In this document: positions 10,693-23,081 of the stretch, in pieces
Position numbering within the stretch: position 1 is the first letter of the stretch
How the letters are laid out: each line of letters starts with the position of its first letter
Source: Glandiceps talaboti
Lineage: Eukaryota; Hemichordata; Enteropneusta; Spengelidae
Length of the DNA stretch: 57,500 nucleotides
Assembly (NCBI RefSeq): GCF_964340395.1
Contig: NC_135567.1
Coordinates: 3,932,399-3,989,898, forward strand
Direction: 5' to 3'
Position numbers and translations under genes: made by a program
The notes under the pieces: model-generated
What the model saw: only the letters and a program-made list of their open reading frames with translations
What the model was told of the DNA's origin: nothing
The model's database searches: none

Positions 10693-13600
10693 GCTCCGCT
10701 GTCAGCGAAAGCTGAAAGCGTAGCTTTAGGTATAGGTGGGTATTGAGGTATAGAGAGTAGAGTGAATCATAGGTGTCCGTCAAACTTTTATATCTTCACT
10801 ATCTACTCCGAAAGTGACAGTCGGAATTCTTCGATATTTGGTGTGCATGTTCCCTGGGGGAGGCTATTCAGATTTGTTCATGCCAAGTTGATCTGTGCCA
10901 TTTTCAATTTTTTATGATTTTTTTTCCAAAAATGACATTTTCATCAACTCCTCATAAACTTTAAATCAGATTGCTTTGATATGTGGTGTGTTGATGCACA
11001 GAGGGTACCTTACTTAGATTTGTTAATTTCAAGTCAGCACGTCTTCTCTTCTATTTTTTATGATTTTTTTTTTGAAATTTGAAAAAAAAATGAATATGTT
11101 AATGAGTATAATGACCGACGCCATATTGGAAATCACTCCGCGAGACTTTAGGTAAAGTGCAACTTTTCAAAAGACACTATTGACGTCAAACAAGCAATGT
11201 AATATGTGCTATAGTCTTAATTCTACGCATTGTGCGCCCAAATGACAAATATTTGTTCGAAAAAGGGTTGTAAACTTCAAATCCAATTCTCCATCCACCC
11301 CTCCTACAGAATGGTTCATTCCAGTATATGCACCTCCCTCATGATCAAGTTTGAATGCCTGTGAACTGAAGTGTATGGGACGATTTTTGACAGAGTCAGT
11401 CGTCAATAAAAACGATAATACTCTTTCTAAAATTACCACATTTTGAAAGGGAAAGTACTTTGTGGGTGGTTCATTTATGGAGTTTTGTTTTTGTACGATC
11501 AATATTGGTGGCAAAATTACAGCGTCAAAATTGCCGATGTGGTAGTTCCGTACGGCGACAATCTCAAGTACCCGGATGTACGAGAGACTAACCCGGAAGC
11601 AAGTCGTTGCCAGCCGTACGTTACAGTGTTAACATCGTCCGAGAAATCGCTGTGTTCAGAATGTCATTATTCACAGAATTGTTTCTTTCGAGTGAAAACC
11701 CGTCTTGAATTGTATAACTCTAACAAATGAAGACATGTCAAGTTATATTTTGAAAGTTGTATCGCTAGTTTCATGAGTTTGAGACGATTTGCTCACGTAC
11801 TATCGAGGCTTGGACCTTACTCCAGTTCAGCGGGAAGTTTAGCCAGTCCGATAATTCTTTCTGGTTTAGTTTACAACACTTTTGATCACACAGATTTTGT
11901 TTTTGTGATGAAAAGAAATTTAAAAAAAGATCACTTCAACCATTTCGTTGTGTTTTCTTTATGAAAGGTAATCGAACATGAACGAGTGTTACCACTGTAA
12001 CCAGGAGGGTCTATGCTGCTGTAACGTATAGCAAGGGTTCGACATACACGTACACGCTATCCCGCGAGTCGAGTAACTTTCTGTGATAGGTATATTAGTA
12101 GGGAGCTCAGAATTCAAACCACCGGCTATATGATGAATTCACGGTCATAGTAAAATTCATTTGATTTTTAATTTGCTATTTTGACCAACTCCGGTTGTCT
12201 ATTCGCGATAAAATTACGATTAGTTTGGAAACGGGGTAGATTTTCTATGATTCCGTGTCATAAAAGCATGTGTTGTGTAGTTTTCGAAAAGCACACCCGG
12301 TGGGAAAGTCGCCCAACAGGCGATCTCGCGCCATTGCTGTACTACGTGGCACTTTATTCTGGCGGGGTGTCTCTTGAAAACGGGAATAGCGAAGGATGAG
12401 CCAATCAAGTGAGACCTTTCAAATGTAGCTAATATTATAGCCAATAAAATTAGTTGTACGATGATTTGTGTATAATAAGGGTAAGGCTGGCCTCTACACT
12501 GTACTGGCCACGTTCAACGGAAGTAAGTGAAGCTCAATCATAACAATGGTGGCTGTCAAAATCGAAGACGCGATTTGACCGTGTTGTTATTTCAGTGAGT
12601 TTATTCAGCAAGAAAACAACGTGTTCTATGTTTTTGTACTTCCTACATGATGTGATGATCGTTTTTTTTACCGGTACAACTTACAGCCTACAATGAAACT
12701 GCTAACTTAGTTAGTAACACTGACACGGTACGATTCCGTGTTCCGTGTGGGGCACATTTCTAAATACGCGAAACCAGTTATTGAATGTGTAGTGGATATT
12801 GATATTCAGTTTGAAAAATTAAAATCCTGAACTTTATTTTGCGAACGGTTTTGTCATTTCTTAGTAATTATAGGGCCGACTGTATCACGTTTAACGTTTA
12901 TGTCAACCCGGAAGTACATAGACACGAAAATAGACGAAGTGACTTGTACATGTAATTAGTAACAAAATTTTGCTGTAACTGCTGGTAACCTTCAAATTTA
13001 TTTATTTTTATGTTGTAAATACATTCTAATATGCACTAAGGACAACACTATAAAGACTTGCTCCATGGGAAGGTAATTTTTTGTCTTTTAAAAATGCAAT
13101 AGTTAGATCAATGTGTACCAGAAATGTTATGAGCTAGAAAAAACCACATAACATCTTATTACCCCCCCCCCCAATTAAGACAAACTACTCACAGAAAGCA
13201 ACAAAAAAGAGAAGAAGCTCCAAAACATAAAAAAGAGAACAAAATTACAGTAAGGAGTTGATGATGCACAAACAACTACAAAGAAATAGACAGTTCAATT
13301 ACAACACACGGTTTGAAATAAATATGGGGTTTGGAAAAGTGAATTAGAAGTTGAGCAAAAACTAAGAGAGATGAAGAGCCTAAGTGAACAAGCGAAAGCA
13401 CTTAAAGATAGGACCACCAGATTTTTTGCAGGACTACTACGTTATCAATTTTACTAGTCCTGTGGGATAGTGACTTTTTTACTCCAGTGTCGAACCCTGT
13501 CAATGGCTGAGAATGACTCTCTTTCCGGTACTTGGGGATTGTCGCCGTACGGAAACTAAGATGGCGATTAATACATTTCTTCCCTATATATATATCTACT

Positions 13601-14055
13601 ACAACTAGTACAAGTTGAATGTTGTTGACTTGGTAAATTTGTTAGAAAATTGAAATTCAAATTGCCTCAAAATTATTTTAGATCCCTAGTTTATTTCATT
13701 CATCATTAAAATTTTCCAGGGTTAAAGCTGTAAGACACTGGAATTATTTATAGCCAACCTCAAAATCCTCTTTTTTTTCTTTTTCTTGTGTGCATTTCCC
13801 AGTCATTTTTTTCTGAGATTTTGTGCAATTTTTCATAACTGTAGATTTTTGTTATAAAATGGTGACTATGGTATAAAAGTACAATACATTACCAACTTCT
13901 GTGTAAAATGTGTTTTATAGTGAGACATCATATGAAACCACTAACCACTTTATTGCATCGCTAAAACAAAACTGCATAGTAAAGAGCTGAAGAACTGAAC
14001 CACTTCTACATGTCACCAAAATAAAAAATAAAATAAAAAAAACAAACAGCGGAGC
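10693..14055. mobile_element. Possible larger TA-flanked element (element c), or two separate ends
   Basis: GCTCCGCTGT at 10693 and its complement ending at 14055 are each flanked by TA. The left end again forms a terminal stem-loop: GCTCCGCTGTCAGC-gaaa-GCTGAAAGCGTAGC. The first 450 bp resemble element b in style (GTGTCCGTCAAAC, diverged units with 'gatatttggtgtgcatgtt'). The middle (about 11.5-12.95 kb) is more CpG-rich, without a recognisable gene. The span may be one 3.36-kb element or two family members in opposite orientation around unrelated DNA. Confidence 0.4.
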
Positions 14056-14370
14056 TATTCTGACCGATAGGTCGCTTGTTATAAATTCTGCCATGTCTAC
14101 AGCCTTTATTACTTTGAACTCTGTTAGCAAGATGTCATACATTCCACACACAATTACATTTAAGATAAGTTTTAGATATTTCCAAATATTCAAAAAAAGA
14201 AAAGAAAAAAAAAGCGGGAACTGTGTAATATCATTACTTGTACACTAGCAATAAATATTTGATAAAATCCAATATTTTGTGTCTTGTTTAGTGTATTTGA
14301 ATCACATTCAGCCCTGTATGGAATCTCTGATAGATCTGTGGGCAGCTTGCCATTATGCAGTGAAGCACCA

Positions 14371-14630
14371 TTGGGCCAACAGTGGCCCAACGTTGGGCCA
14401 ACCTTACCACCAATTAGCAATGTTGGGCCAAAGTTGGGCCAACGTTGTACCTACCTATTTCTTGCCACTGTTGGGCCAACGTTGGGCCAACCTTGCCAGT
14501 GTCCAAAGTTGGGCCAACGTTGTGCCAACCTATTTCTTGCCACCAGTGAGCCAACGTTGGGCCGACCTCAATTCCTGACGTTGGCCCAACTGATCTACTT
14601 TCGTTGGGCCAACGTTGGCCCACCACAGGT
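14371..14630. repeat. Palindromic minisatellite (TTGGGCCAACG units)
   Basis: TTGGGCCAACGTTGGGCCAA and close variants recur about ten times in 260 bp, spaced by short variable sequences (TACCTATTTCTTGCCAC occurs twice). Each unit is self-complementary at two scales (TTGGGCCAA and CCAACGTTGG), so either strand can form many alternative hairpins. ORFs through it are composition artefacts. Confidence 0.85.
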
Positions 14631-14639
14631 GTGCTATCT

Positions 14640-15377
14640 GGGAAAGAATCAAATGTCGGTGCCGACGACGTCCTTCATACGATTGTCGCAGCATTGCGTT
14701 GCCTATCGACAAAGTTCAGAGGGAGCTTACCGACACCGTGTACACGGGACCACAACTCCGAAGTGCGGAATGAAAGTGACCCCTCCCGGGGCCCCCACCT
14801 CCCGTTAGTACGTCGATCAACGCATGTGTACATCGATGGCATGTTTCGCATACCACACTCTCACCGAGACAAGGGTCTATTGAATGATTGCAGTAATAAA
14901 CTGTTAGCACGAGGGAAAATACTGACGTCATTTTTTATCTAACACAGATATCGATAAAGAACCATGTGGGTTGTAAATCCATGACATTTTCGAACTCATC
15001 GAATTTAGAACGACACGATGTGACGCATGACATATTTATAGAGTGGTACATGGTGATTCGGAAGAAAGAACACGCTTGATTTTTTTTACACGGCTTCAAC
15101 TATCGCATGCGATCGCATTCTTTATCAAATTGAAATATCGTAGTATGATTATAGTCTAGTAAACATTCACGCACCAAACCAGGGTATTTGGGTATTTGGA
15201 AATGACGGACTTCGGAAAGCAAAGACCAATCGCACTCGTGTTGTATGACCGATCGGAGATACGTTGTACGACCAGTCGGAGATACGTTGTACGACCAGGC
15301 GCAGACATCATTTTTGAGTTTGTACGAGGCGCACTTCCAAGTCGCAGATACCCTTTTGGAGTACTATTATATACCTG
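14640..15377. other. No gene seen; local 25-bp duplication
   Basis: I see no supported gene. The stretch is less AT-rich than its surroundings. It contains one short tandem duplication near 15247-15296 (CGGAGATACGTTGTACGACC twice). The satellite array begins at its right edge. Confidence 0.5.
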
Positions 15378-18300
15378 GATATATGGCAGCTATAGCCAAA
15401 TTTAAGACTCATACTTTATGAACCATGCCATTAAAACCCCTGAATATTTCAGGTTGCTTTTTAAACAGTTAATACACCAGTCAGTGTAGTCTGTACTAGT
15501 GGTAGTAGCAAGATTCAATCTGCCTTTGCTTTGAAATAAAGATACATTTTAATATGACGCGTATCATATCTATTAATTCCCTATGTATACATTGATATAT
15601 ATGGCAGTTAGCAAAGACGCATACTTTATGACCCATGCAATTAAAACCCCTGAATATTTCAGATTGCTTATTGCATAGTTAATACACCAATAAGTGTAGT
15701 CTGTACTAGTGATAGTAGCAAGATTCAATCTGCCTTTGCTTTGAAATAAAGATACCCATTTTAATATGACGCGTATCATATCTATGAATTCCCTATGTAT
15801 ACATATATATGGCAGTAATTAGCAAAGACGCATACTTTATGACCCATGCCATTAAAACCCCTGAATATTTCAGATTGCTTTTTACATAGTTAATACACCA
15901 ATAAGTGTAGTCTGTACTAGTGGTAGTAGCAAGATTCAATCTGCCTCTACTTTGAAATAAAGTTAATACCCATTTCAATATGACGCGACGTATATCATGT
16001 ATTCCATATGTATACATTGCTATATATGGCAGCTAGCCAAAGACGCATACTTTATGACCCATGCAATTAAAACCCCAGAATATTTCAGGTTGCTTTTTAC
16101 ACAGTTAATACAACAATAAGTGTAGTCTGTACTAGTGGTAGTAGCAAGATTCAATCTGCCTCTGCTTTGAAATAAAGTTACCCATTTTAATATGACGCGT
16201 ATCATATCCCTATGTATACATTGTTATATATGGCAGCTAGCCAAAGACGCATACTTTATGACCCTTGCAATTAAAACCCCTGAATATTTCAGGTTGCTTT
16301 TTACACAGTTAATACACCAATAAGTGTAGTCTCTACTAGTTGTAGTAGCAAGATTCAATCTGCCTCAGCTTTGAAATAAAAAATACCCATTTTAATATGA
16401 CGCCTTATATCATGCTTTGCTTATATATGGCAGCCAGCCAAAGAATCATACTTTATGACCCATGCAATTAAAACCCCTTTATATTTCAGGTTGCTTTTTA
16501 CACAGTTAATACACCAATAAGTGTAGTCTGTACTAGTTGTAGTAGCAAGATTCAATCTGCCTCTGCTTTGAAATAAAGTTACCCATTTTAATATGACGCG
16601 TATCATATGTGTATTCCCTATTGCTATATATGGCAGCTAGCCAAAGACGGATACTTTATGACCCATGCAATTAAAATCCCTGAATATTTCAGGTTGCTTT
16701 TTACACAGTTAATACACCAATAAGTGTAGTCTGTACTAGTGGTAGTAGCAAGATTCAATCTGCTTCTGCTTTGAAATAAAGATACCCATTTTAATATGAC
16801 GCCTTATCATATGCATTGTGCTTTATATATGGCAGCTATAGCCAAAGACGCATACTTTATGACCCATGCAATTAAAACCCCTGAATATTTCTGATTGCTT
16901 TTTACATAGTTAATACACCAATCAGTGTAGTCTGTACTAGTGGTAGTAGCAAGATTCAATCTGCCTCTGCTTTGAAAGATACCCATTTCAATATGATGCG
17001 TATCATATCTATTAATTCCCTATATATACATTGATATATGGCAGTAAGCAAAGACGCATACTTTATGACCCATGCAATTAAAACCCCTGAATATTTCAGA
17101 TTGCTTATTGCATAGTTAATACACCAATAAGTGTAGTCTGTACTAGTGGTAGTAGCAAGATTCAATCTGCCTCTGCTTTGAAATAAAGTTACCCATTTTA
17201 ATATGACGCGTATCATGTATAATTCCGTATGTACACTTTGTTATATATGGCAGCTATAGCCAAAGACGCATACTTTATGACCCATGCAATTAAAACCCCT
17301 GAATATTTCAGATTGCTTTTTACACAGTTAATACACCAATAAGTGTAGTCTGTACTAGTGGTAGTAGCAAGATTCAATCTGCCTTTGCTTTGAAATAGAG
17401 ATACCCATTTTAATACGACGCGTATCATATCTATTAATTCCCTATGTATACATTGGTATATATGGCAGTTAGCAAAGACGCATACTTTATGACCCATGCA
17501 ATTAAAACCCCTGAATATTTCAGATTGCTTATTGCATAGTTAATACACCAATAAGTGTAGTCTGTACTAGTGGTAGTAGCAAGATTCAATCTGCCTCTGC
17601 TTTGAAATAAAATTACCCATTTTAATATGACGCGTATCATGTATAATTCCCTATGATACACATTGTTATATATGGCAGCTATATCCAAAGACGCATACTT
17701 TATGACCCATGCCATTAAAACCCCTGAATATTTCAGATTGCTTTTTACACAGTTAATACACCAATAAGTGTAGTCTGTACTAGTGGTAGTAGCAAGATTC
17801 AATCTGCCTCTGCTTTGAAATAAAGTTACCCATTTTAATGTGACGCGTATCATGTATATTCCCTATGTATACATTGCTATATATGGCATCTATAGCCAAA
17901 GACGCATACTTTATGACCCATGCCATTAAAACCCCTGAATATTTCAGGTTGCTTTTTAAACAGTTAATACACCAATCAGTGTAGTCTGTACTAGTGGTAG
18001 TAGCAAGATTCAATCTGTCTTTGCTTTGAAATAAAGATACCCATTTTAATATGACGCGTATCATATCTATGAATTCCCTATGTATACATATATGGCAGTA
18101 ATTAGCAAAGACGCATACTTTATGACCCATGCCATTAAAACCCCTGAATATTTCAGATTGCTTTTTACATAGTTAATACACCAATAAGTGTAGTCTGTAC
18201 TAGTGGTAGTAGCAAGATTCAATCTGCCTCTACTTTGAAATAAAGTTACCCATTTTAATATGACGCGACGTATATCATGTATTCCATATGTATACATTGC

Positions 18301-20423
18301 TTTATACAGCTAGCCAAAGACGCATACTTTATGACCCATGCAATTAAAACCCCAGAATATTTCAGGTTGCTTTTTACACAGTTAATACACCAATAAGTGT
18401 AGTCTGTACTAGTTGTAGTAGCAAGATTCAATCTGCCTCAGCTTTGAAATAAAAAAATACCCATTTTAATATGACGCCTTATCATGCTTTGCTTTATATA
18501 TGGCAGCCAGCCAAAGAATCATACTTTATGACCCATGCAATTAAAACCCCTTTATATTTCAGGTTGCTTTTTACACAGTTAATACACCAATAAGTGTAGT
18601 CTGTACTAGTTGTAGTAGCAAGATTCAATCTGCCTCTGCTTTGAAATAAAGTTACCCATTTTAATATGACGCGTATCATATGTGTATTCCCTATGTATTG
18701 CTATATATGGCAGCTAGCCAAAGACGGATACTTTATGACCCATGCAATTAAAACCCCTGAATATTTCAGATTGCTTTTTACACAGTTAATACACCAATAA
18801 GTGTAGTCTGTACTAGTGGTAGTAGCAAGATTCAATCTGCCTCTGCTTTGAAATAAAGTTACCCATTTTAATATGACACGTATCATATGTGTATTCCCTA
18901 TGTATTGCTATATATGGCAGCTAGCCAAAGACGGATACTTTATGACACATGCAATTAAAACCCCTGAATATTTCAGGTTGCTTTTTACACAGTTAATACA
19001 CCAATAAGTGTAGTCTGTACTAGTGGTAGTAGCAAGATTCAATCTGCTTCTGCTTTGAAATAAAGATACCCATTTTAATATGACGCCTTATCATATGCAT
19101 TATGCTTTATATATGGCAGCTCGCCAAAGACACATACTTTATGACCCATGCCATTAAAACCCCTGAATATTTCAGATTGCTTTTTACATAGTTAATACAC
19201 CAATCAGTGTAGTCTGTACTAGTGGTAGTAGCAAGATTCAATCTGCCTCTGCTTTGAAATAAAGATACCCATTTTAATATGATGCGTATCATATCTATTA
19301 ATTCCCTATATATACATTGATATATGGCTGTAAGCAAAGACGCATACTTTATGACCCATGCAATTAAAACCCCTGAATATTTCAGATTGCTTATTGCATA
19401 GTTAATACACCAATAAGTGTAGTCTGTACTAGTGGTATTGGCAAGATTCAATCTGCCTCTGCTTTGAAATAAAGTTACCCATTTTAATATGACGCGTATC
19501 ATGTATAATTCCGTATGCACACTTTGTTATATATGGCAGCTATAGCCAAAGACGCATACTTTATGACCCATGCAATTAAAACCCCTGAATATTTCAGATT
19601 GCTTTTTACACAGTTAATACACCAATAAGTGTAGTCTGTACTAGTGGTAGTAGCAAGATTCAATCTGCCTTTGCTTTGAAATAGAGATACCCATTTTAAT
19701 ATGACGCGTATCATATCTATTAATTCCCTATGTATACATTGGTATATATGGCAGTTAGCAAAGACGCATACTTTATGACCCATGCAATTAAAACCCCTGA
19801 ATATTTCAGATTGCTTATTGCATAGTTAATACACCAATAAGTGTAGTCTGTACTAGTGGTAGTAGCAAGATTCAATCTGCCTCTGCTTTGAAATAAAATT
19901 ACCCATTTTAATATGACGCGTATCATGTATAATTCCCTATGATACACATTGTTATATATGGCAGCTATATCCAAAGACGCATACTTTATGACCCATGCCA
20001 TTAAAACCCCTGAATATTTCAGATTGCTTTTTACACAGTTAATACACCAATAAGTGTAGTCTGTACTAGTGGTAGTAGCAAGATTCAATCTGCCTCTGCT
20101 TTGAAATAAAGTTACCCATTTTAATGTGACGCGTATCATGTATATTCCCTATGTATACATTGCTATATATGGCAGCTAGCCAAAGACGCATACTTTATGA
20201 CCCATGCCATTAAAACCCCTGAATATTTCAGATTGCTTTTTACATAGTTAATACACCAGTCAGTGTAGTCTGTACTAGTGGTAGTAGCAAGATTCAATCT
20301 GCCTTTGCTTTGAAATAAAGAAACACATTTTAATATGACGCGTATCATATCTATTAATTCCCTATGTATACATTGATATATATGGCAGTTAGCAAAGACC
20401 TATACTTTATGACCCATGCAATT
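15378..20423. repeat. Satellite array, left block (about 205-bp monomers)
   Basis: About 24 head-to-tail monomers. Diagnostic strings repeat in each unit: ATATATGGCAGC, GACGCATACTTTATGACCC, TAAAACCCCTGAATATTTCA, GTGTAGTCTGTACTAGT and CAAGATTCAATCTGCC. Spacing between GTGTAGTCTGTACTAG marks runs from 197 to 215 bp. Similarity is also organised at a larger scale: the segments at 17434-17853 and 19720-20139 are almost the same, 2286 bp apart (11 monomers). Minus-strand ORFs of 61-139 codons recur only because the monomer lacks stops in that frame. It ends where a LINE has inserted. Confidence 0.97.
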
Positions 20424-20991
20424 CAGGACAGATCGGGATCATGACGTAACAGGGAAAGCCATCGGTGGTGGAGTATGCATCTATGTTAATGCGAAATGGT
20501 GTAAAGAAATACAAGTTAGAGAAAGCATCTGCACAAAGGATATTGAACTACTGTGTATGTCATTCAGACCATACTATCTTCCAAGGGAGTTTGGCCTGAT
20601 ATTTGCCGTAGTTGTGTACATCCCACCATCAGCTGATACCGCAAGTGCCGCAGCAATTATTCGTAAAGTAGTTGATCGACAGGAAACCCTGTCACCAGAT
20701 TCGCCTAAACTAGTGCTAGGAGACTTCAACTCTTGTTCACTATCCAATCAGCTCCCGAACTATCACCAGTATGTCACCTGTTATACTCGTAAAGCAAAAA
20801 CCCTGGATCTTTGTTATTCAAATATCATCAACGCCTATAAAGCCATCAGGAAGTCACCGCTGAGCACTGGTGATCATAATGCAGTGCACCTGATACCTAC
20901 CTACCGACAAAAACTTAAACAAAACAAACCACAGACTAGGTCAGTTCAGATAGGTCTCAACAATCAATCGAGGATCTTCAAGGATGTCTAG
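20424..20991 (+). pseudogene. LINE endonuclease fragment
   Basis: This is the C-terminal two thirds of an APE-type endonuclease. GGGVCIYVN, the catalytic LVLGDFNSC, and STGDHNAVHLIP (the terminal SDH-type motif) are visible. The ORF ends with a stop at 20989-20991 because of a frameshift near 20960; another frame reads on (IEDLQGCLASTDWSVLTE) into the RT ORF. The upstream codons come from satellite sequence and are not part of the protein. Confidence 0.85.
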
Positions 20992-21080
20992 CCAGTACAG
21001 ATTGGTCAGTTCTCACAGAAAACAACTCCCTTGAAAGATCAACAGATATAATAACAGACTACCTTAAGTTTTGTGAAGAC

Positions 21081-22904
21081 ATGCTAGTAGAGAAAAGGAT
21101 AATAAAAACGTACGCTAATAATAAACCCTGGGTTACGTCTAACTTAAAACACCTGTTGAAGGAGAAAGCAATTGCTTTCGCTGAAGGTAGGGTCTCTGAT
21201 GGAAAGTGTCTGCAAAGGAAATTAAAACAAGAGATACGCGATTGCAAAGACAGGTACAAAATGAAAATTGAAAGTCAGTTCCAGTCCGGTGATTTGAGGA
21301 AAGCATGGAATGGCCTTGCTGTTCTTTCTGGTAAACAGGAAAAAACGAACAGGAAGACGGAAGTGGTAGAAGCAAAGACATTCGCTAATGAACTGAATGA
21401 TTTCTATTGTCGTTTTGACACACATAACTTCCAACAGCAACAAGAGAATGCTAGAAATATTGTAACAAGTAAATTAGAGCAATCAGATATGCCACAAATA
21501 TCAGAGATGGAGGTTAGTTTAAAGTTAAAGCGCATTAATCCTAGAAAAGCACAGGGTCCTGATAATATATCTGGTAGATTCCTTCGTCATTGTCATCTAG
21601 AAGTGGCTAGTATCTTCACTACACTTTTCAATTGGTCTATATCAACACATACTATTCCAAGTCTGTGGAAAACATCGGCCATTTCACCTGTTCCTAAGCA
21701 CAACAATCCCACTAAGCTAAACGATTACAGACCAATAGCTCTTACATCCATTGTTATGAAATGTCTCGAAAGTATTGTTTTAACTCGCATTACTGACCAA
21801 GTTAAGAATCTTACTGACCCACTTCAATTTGCGTACAGAGCTAACAGATCAGTTGAAGATGCTGTTATAGCCCTATTACATCAAGCCCTTTCCCATCTGG
21901 AACAACCCAAGTCTTTTGTCCGTATTCTATTCGTTGACTTTTCATCAGCTTTCAACACCATACAGCCACATCTGATGGTGAACAAGTTAAATGCAATGAA
22001 TGTAAACCCCAACATAATACTCTGGGTGTTAGATTTTCTAACTAACAGACGGCAATATGTAAGAGTAAATGCAATAGGTATGAATAATCGTAATCCGTCC
22101 GCAACAGTGTCTAGTATGCGCAGTACGTCTACTGGCGCACCCCAGGGCTCGGTAATCTCTCCTGTTCTGTTTACTTTGTACACAAATGATCTTAAAAGCA
22201 CAAGTGAAAAGGGACAGATGGTCAAATATGCTGATGATACAGCATTTGGAGATTACTCAAATGATGAAAAACACTTTGAAAATCAAGTGCACCACTTAAA
22301 ACAGTGGTGTGAGGACAATTATCTAGAATTAAACACAAAGAAAACAAAAGAAATGGTAATTGACTTTAGTAGATCTAGAAGGGAAGTTAAAGCACTTGAA
22401 ATTAACTCTGAGGTTGTAGAACGTGTTTCAATATACCGCTACCTAGGAACACTCATTGATGACAAACTTACATTCCAACAGAACACCGATGCTGTATATA
22501 AGAAATGCCAACAGCGAATGTACTTACTGCGTAAACTAAGATCACTGAATATTAGACCAGATATATTGAAAGCATTCTACTCTAGCCACATTGAGAGTGT
22601 AGTTACCTTTTCGTTTCTAAGCTGGTTTGGAGGGTTGACTGTTTCAAATGTTAACAAATTACAGACAGTTGTCAATACCTGTACTAAAATATGTGGAACT
22701 GAATGTAAAAGCATGAAATCATTATATGGAAAACGAGCACTTGTTAAAGCCACAAAAATTACCAATGACCCTTCCCATGCCTTAGTTCAGTATTTTGAGA
22801 TGCTTCCCTCGGGTCGCAGGTATCGAATTTTATCCTTGAGAACACGTCGTGCTCGGCTCAGTTACGTACCTTCTGCCATCAGAATACTTAACCAGAGAAT
22901 GTAA
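21081..22904 (+). CDS. LINE reverse transcriptase (C-terminal part of ORF2)
   Basis: The ORF has about 607 codons and is essentially undamaged. The RT motifs are in order: KAQGPDNISGRFLRHC, DYRPIALTSIVMKCLE, RILFVDFSSAFNTIQ, STGAPQGSVISPVLF, QMVKYADDTAF and YRYLGTLIDDKLTF. The C-terminal region (YSSHIESVVTFSFLSWFGG, then SGRRYRILSLRTRRARLS) matches jockey-superfamily elements of animals. In the full protein this enzyme primes reverse transcription at nicked DNA. The true start is upstream (frame open through LASTDWSVLTENN), so the ATG at 21081 is not the biological start. Clean sequence suggests a young insertion. Confidence 0.9.
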   Translation: MLVEKRIIKTYANNKPWVTSNLKHLLKEKAIAFAEGRVSDGKCLQRKLKQEIRDCKDRYKMKIESQFQSGDLRKAWNGLAVLSGKQEKTNRKTEVVEAKTFANELNDFYCRFDTHNFQQQQENARNIVTSKLEQSDMPQISEMEVSLKLKRINPRKAQGPDNISGRFLRHCHLEVASIFTTLFNWSISTHTIPSLWKTSAISPVPKHNNPTKLNDYRPIALTSIVMKCLESIVLTRITDQVKNLTDPLQFAYRANRSVEDAVIALLHQALSHLEQPKSFVRILFVDFSSAFNTIQPHLMVNKLNAMNVNPNIILWVLDFLTNRRQYVRVNAIGMNNRNPSATVSSMRSTSTGAPQGSVISPVLFTLYTNDLKSTSEKGQMVKYADDTAFGDYSNDEKHFENQVHHLKQWCEDNYLELNTKKTKEMVIDFSRSRREVKALEINSEVVERVSIYRYLGTLIDDKLTFQQNTDAVYKKCQQRMYLLRKLRSLNIRPDILKAFYSSHIESVVTFSFLSWFGGLTVSNVNKLQTVVNTCTKICGTECKSMKSLYGKRALVKATKITNDPSHALVQYFEMLPSGRRYRILSLRTRRARLSYVPSAIRILNQRM

Positions 22905-23081
22905 GAAGTAAAGGAATGTGAATGTTTTTATGTAGTCTTTTACACAGTTTTTATTGTCTTCGTACTTTTGTTGTTCTTAGTACTACTTTAATGTGTAAGA
23001 TTATATGTATGCTTTTCTGTGTTGTTGCAAGACAAATTTCCCCGTGAGGGATAATAAAGTAATAATAATAATAATAATAAT

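Larger units (their letters stand above)
20424..23081 (+). mobile_element. 5'-truncated jockey-superfamily LINE inside the satellite
   Basis: The LINE interrupts a monomer at ...CCCATGCAATT / AATTAAAACCCC..., so both edges are exact, with an AATT duplication (20420-20423 and 23082-23085). It starts mid-endonuclease (FRTDRD, then GKAIGGGVCIYVN) and so lacks ORF1 and the EN N-terminus. The 3' tail is (AAT)n just after AATAAAG. One frameshift lies near 20960; otherwise the frame is open to 22904. The family is CR1/L2/Rex-like by the jockey-type RT (FNTIQPHLM, YADDTAF) and the SGRRYRILSLRT...SYVPSAIR C-terminus. Exact clade not determined. Confidence 0.9.

Noticed and set aside
11443-12450. Possible CpG-rich promoter or first exon (11.5-12.6 kb, including a TATAAT-like string near 12470)
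   Set aside because: There is a composition shift and a possible donor (GGAA|gtaagtg near 12519), but no coding exon or downstream partner could be tied to it.
15378-20423. CRISPR-like regular spacing
   Set aside because: The whole 205-bp unit repeats, including what would be spacers, so this is satellite DNA in a eukaryotic setting.
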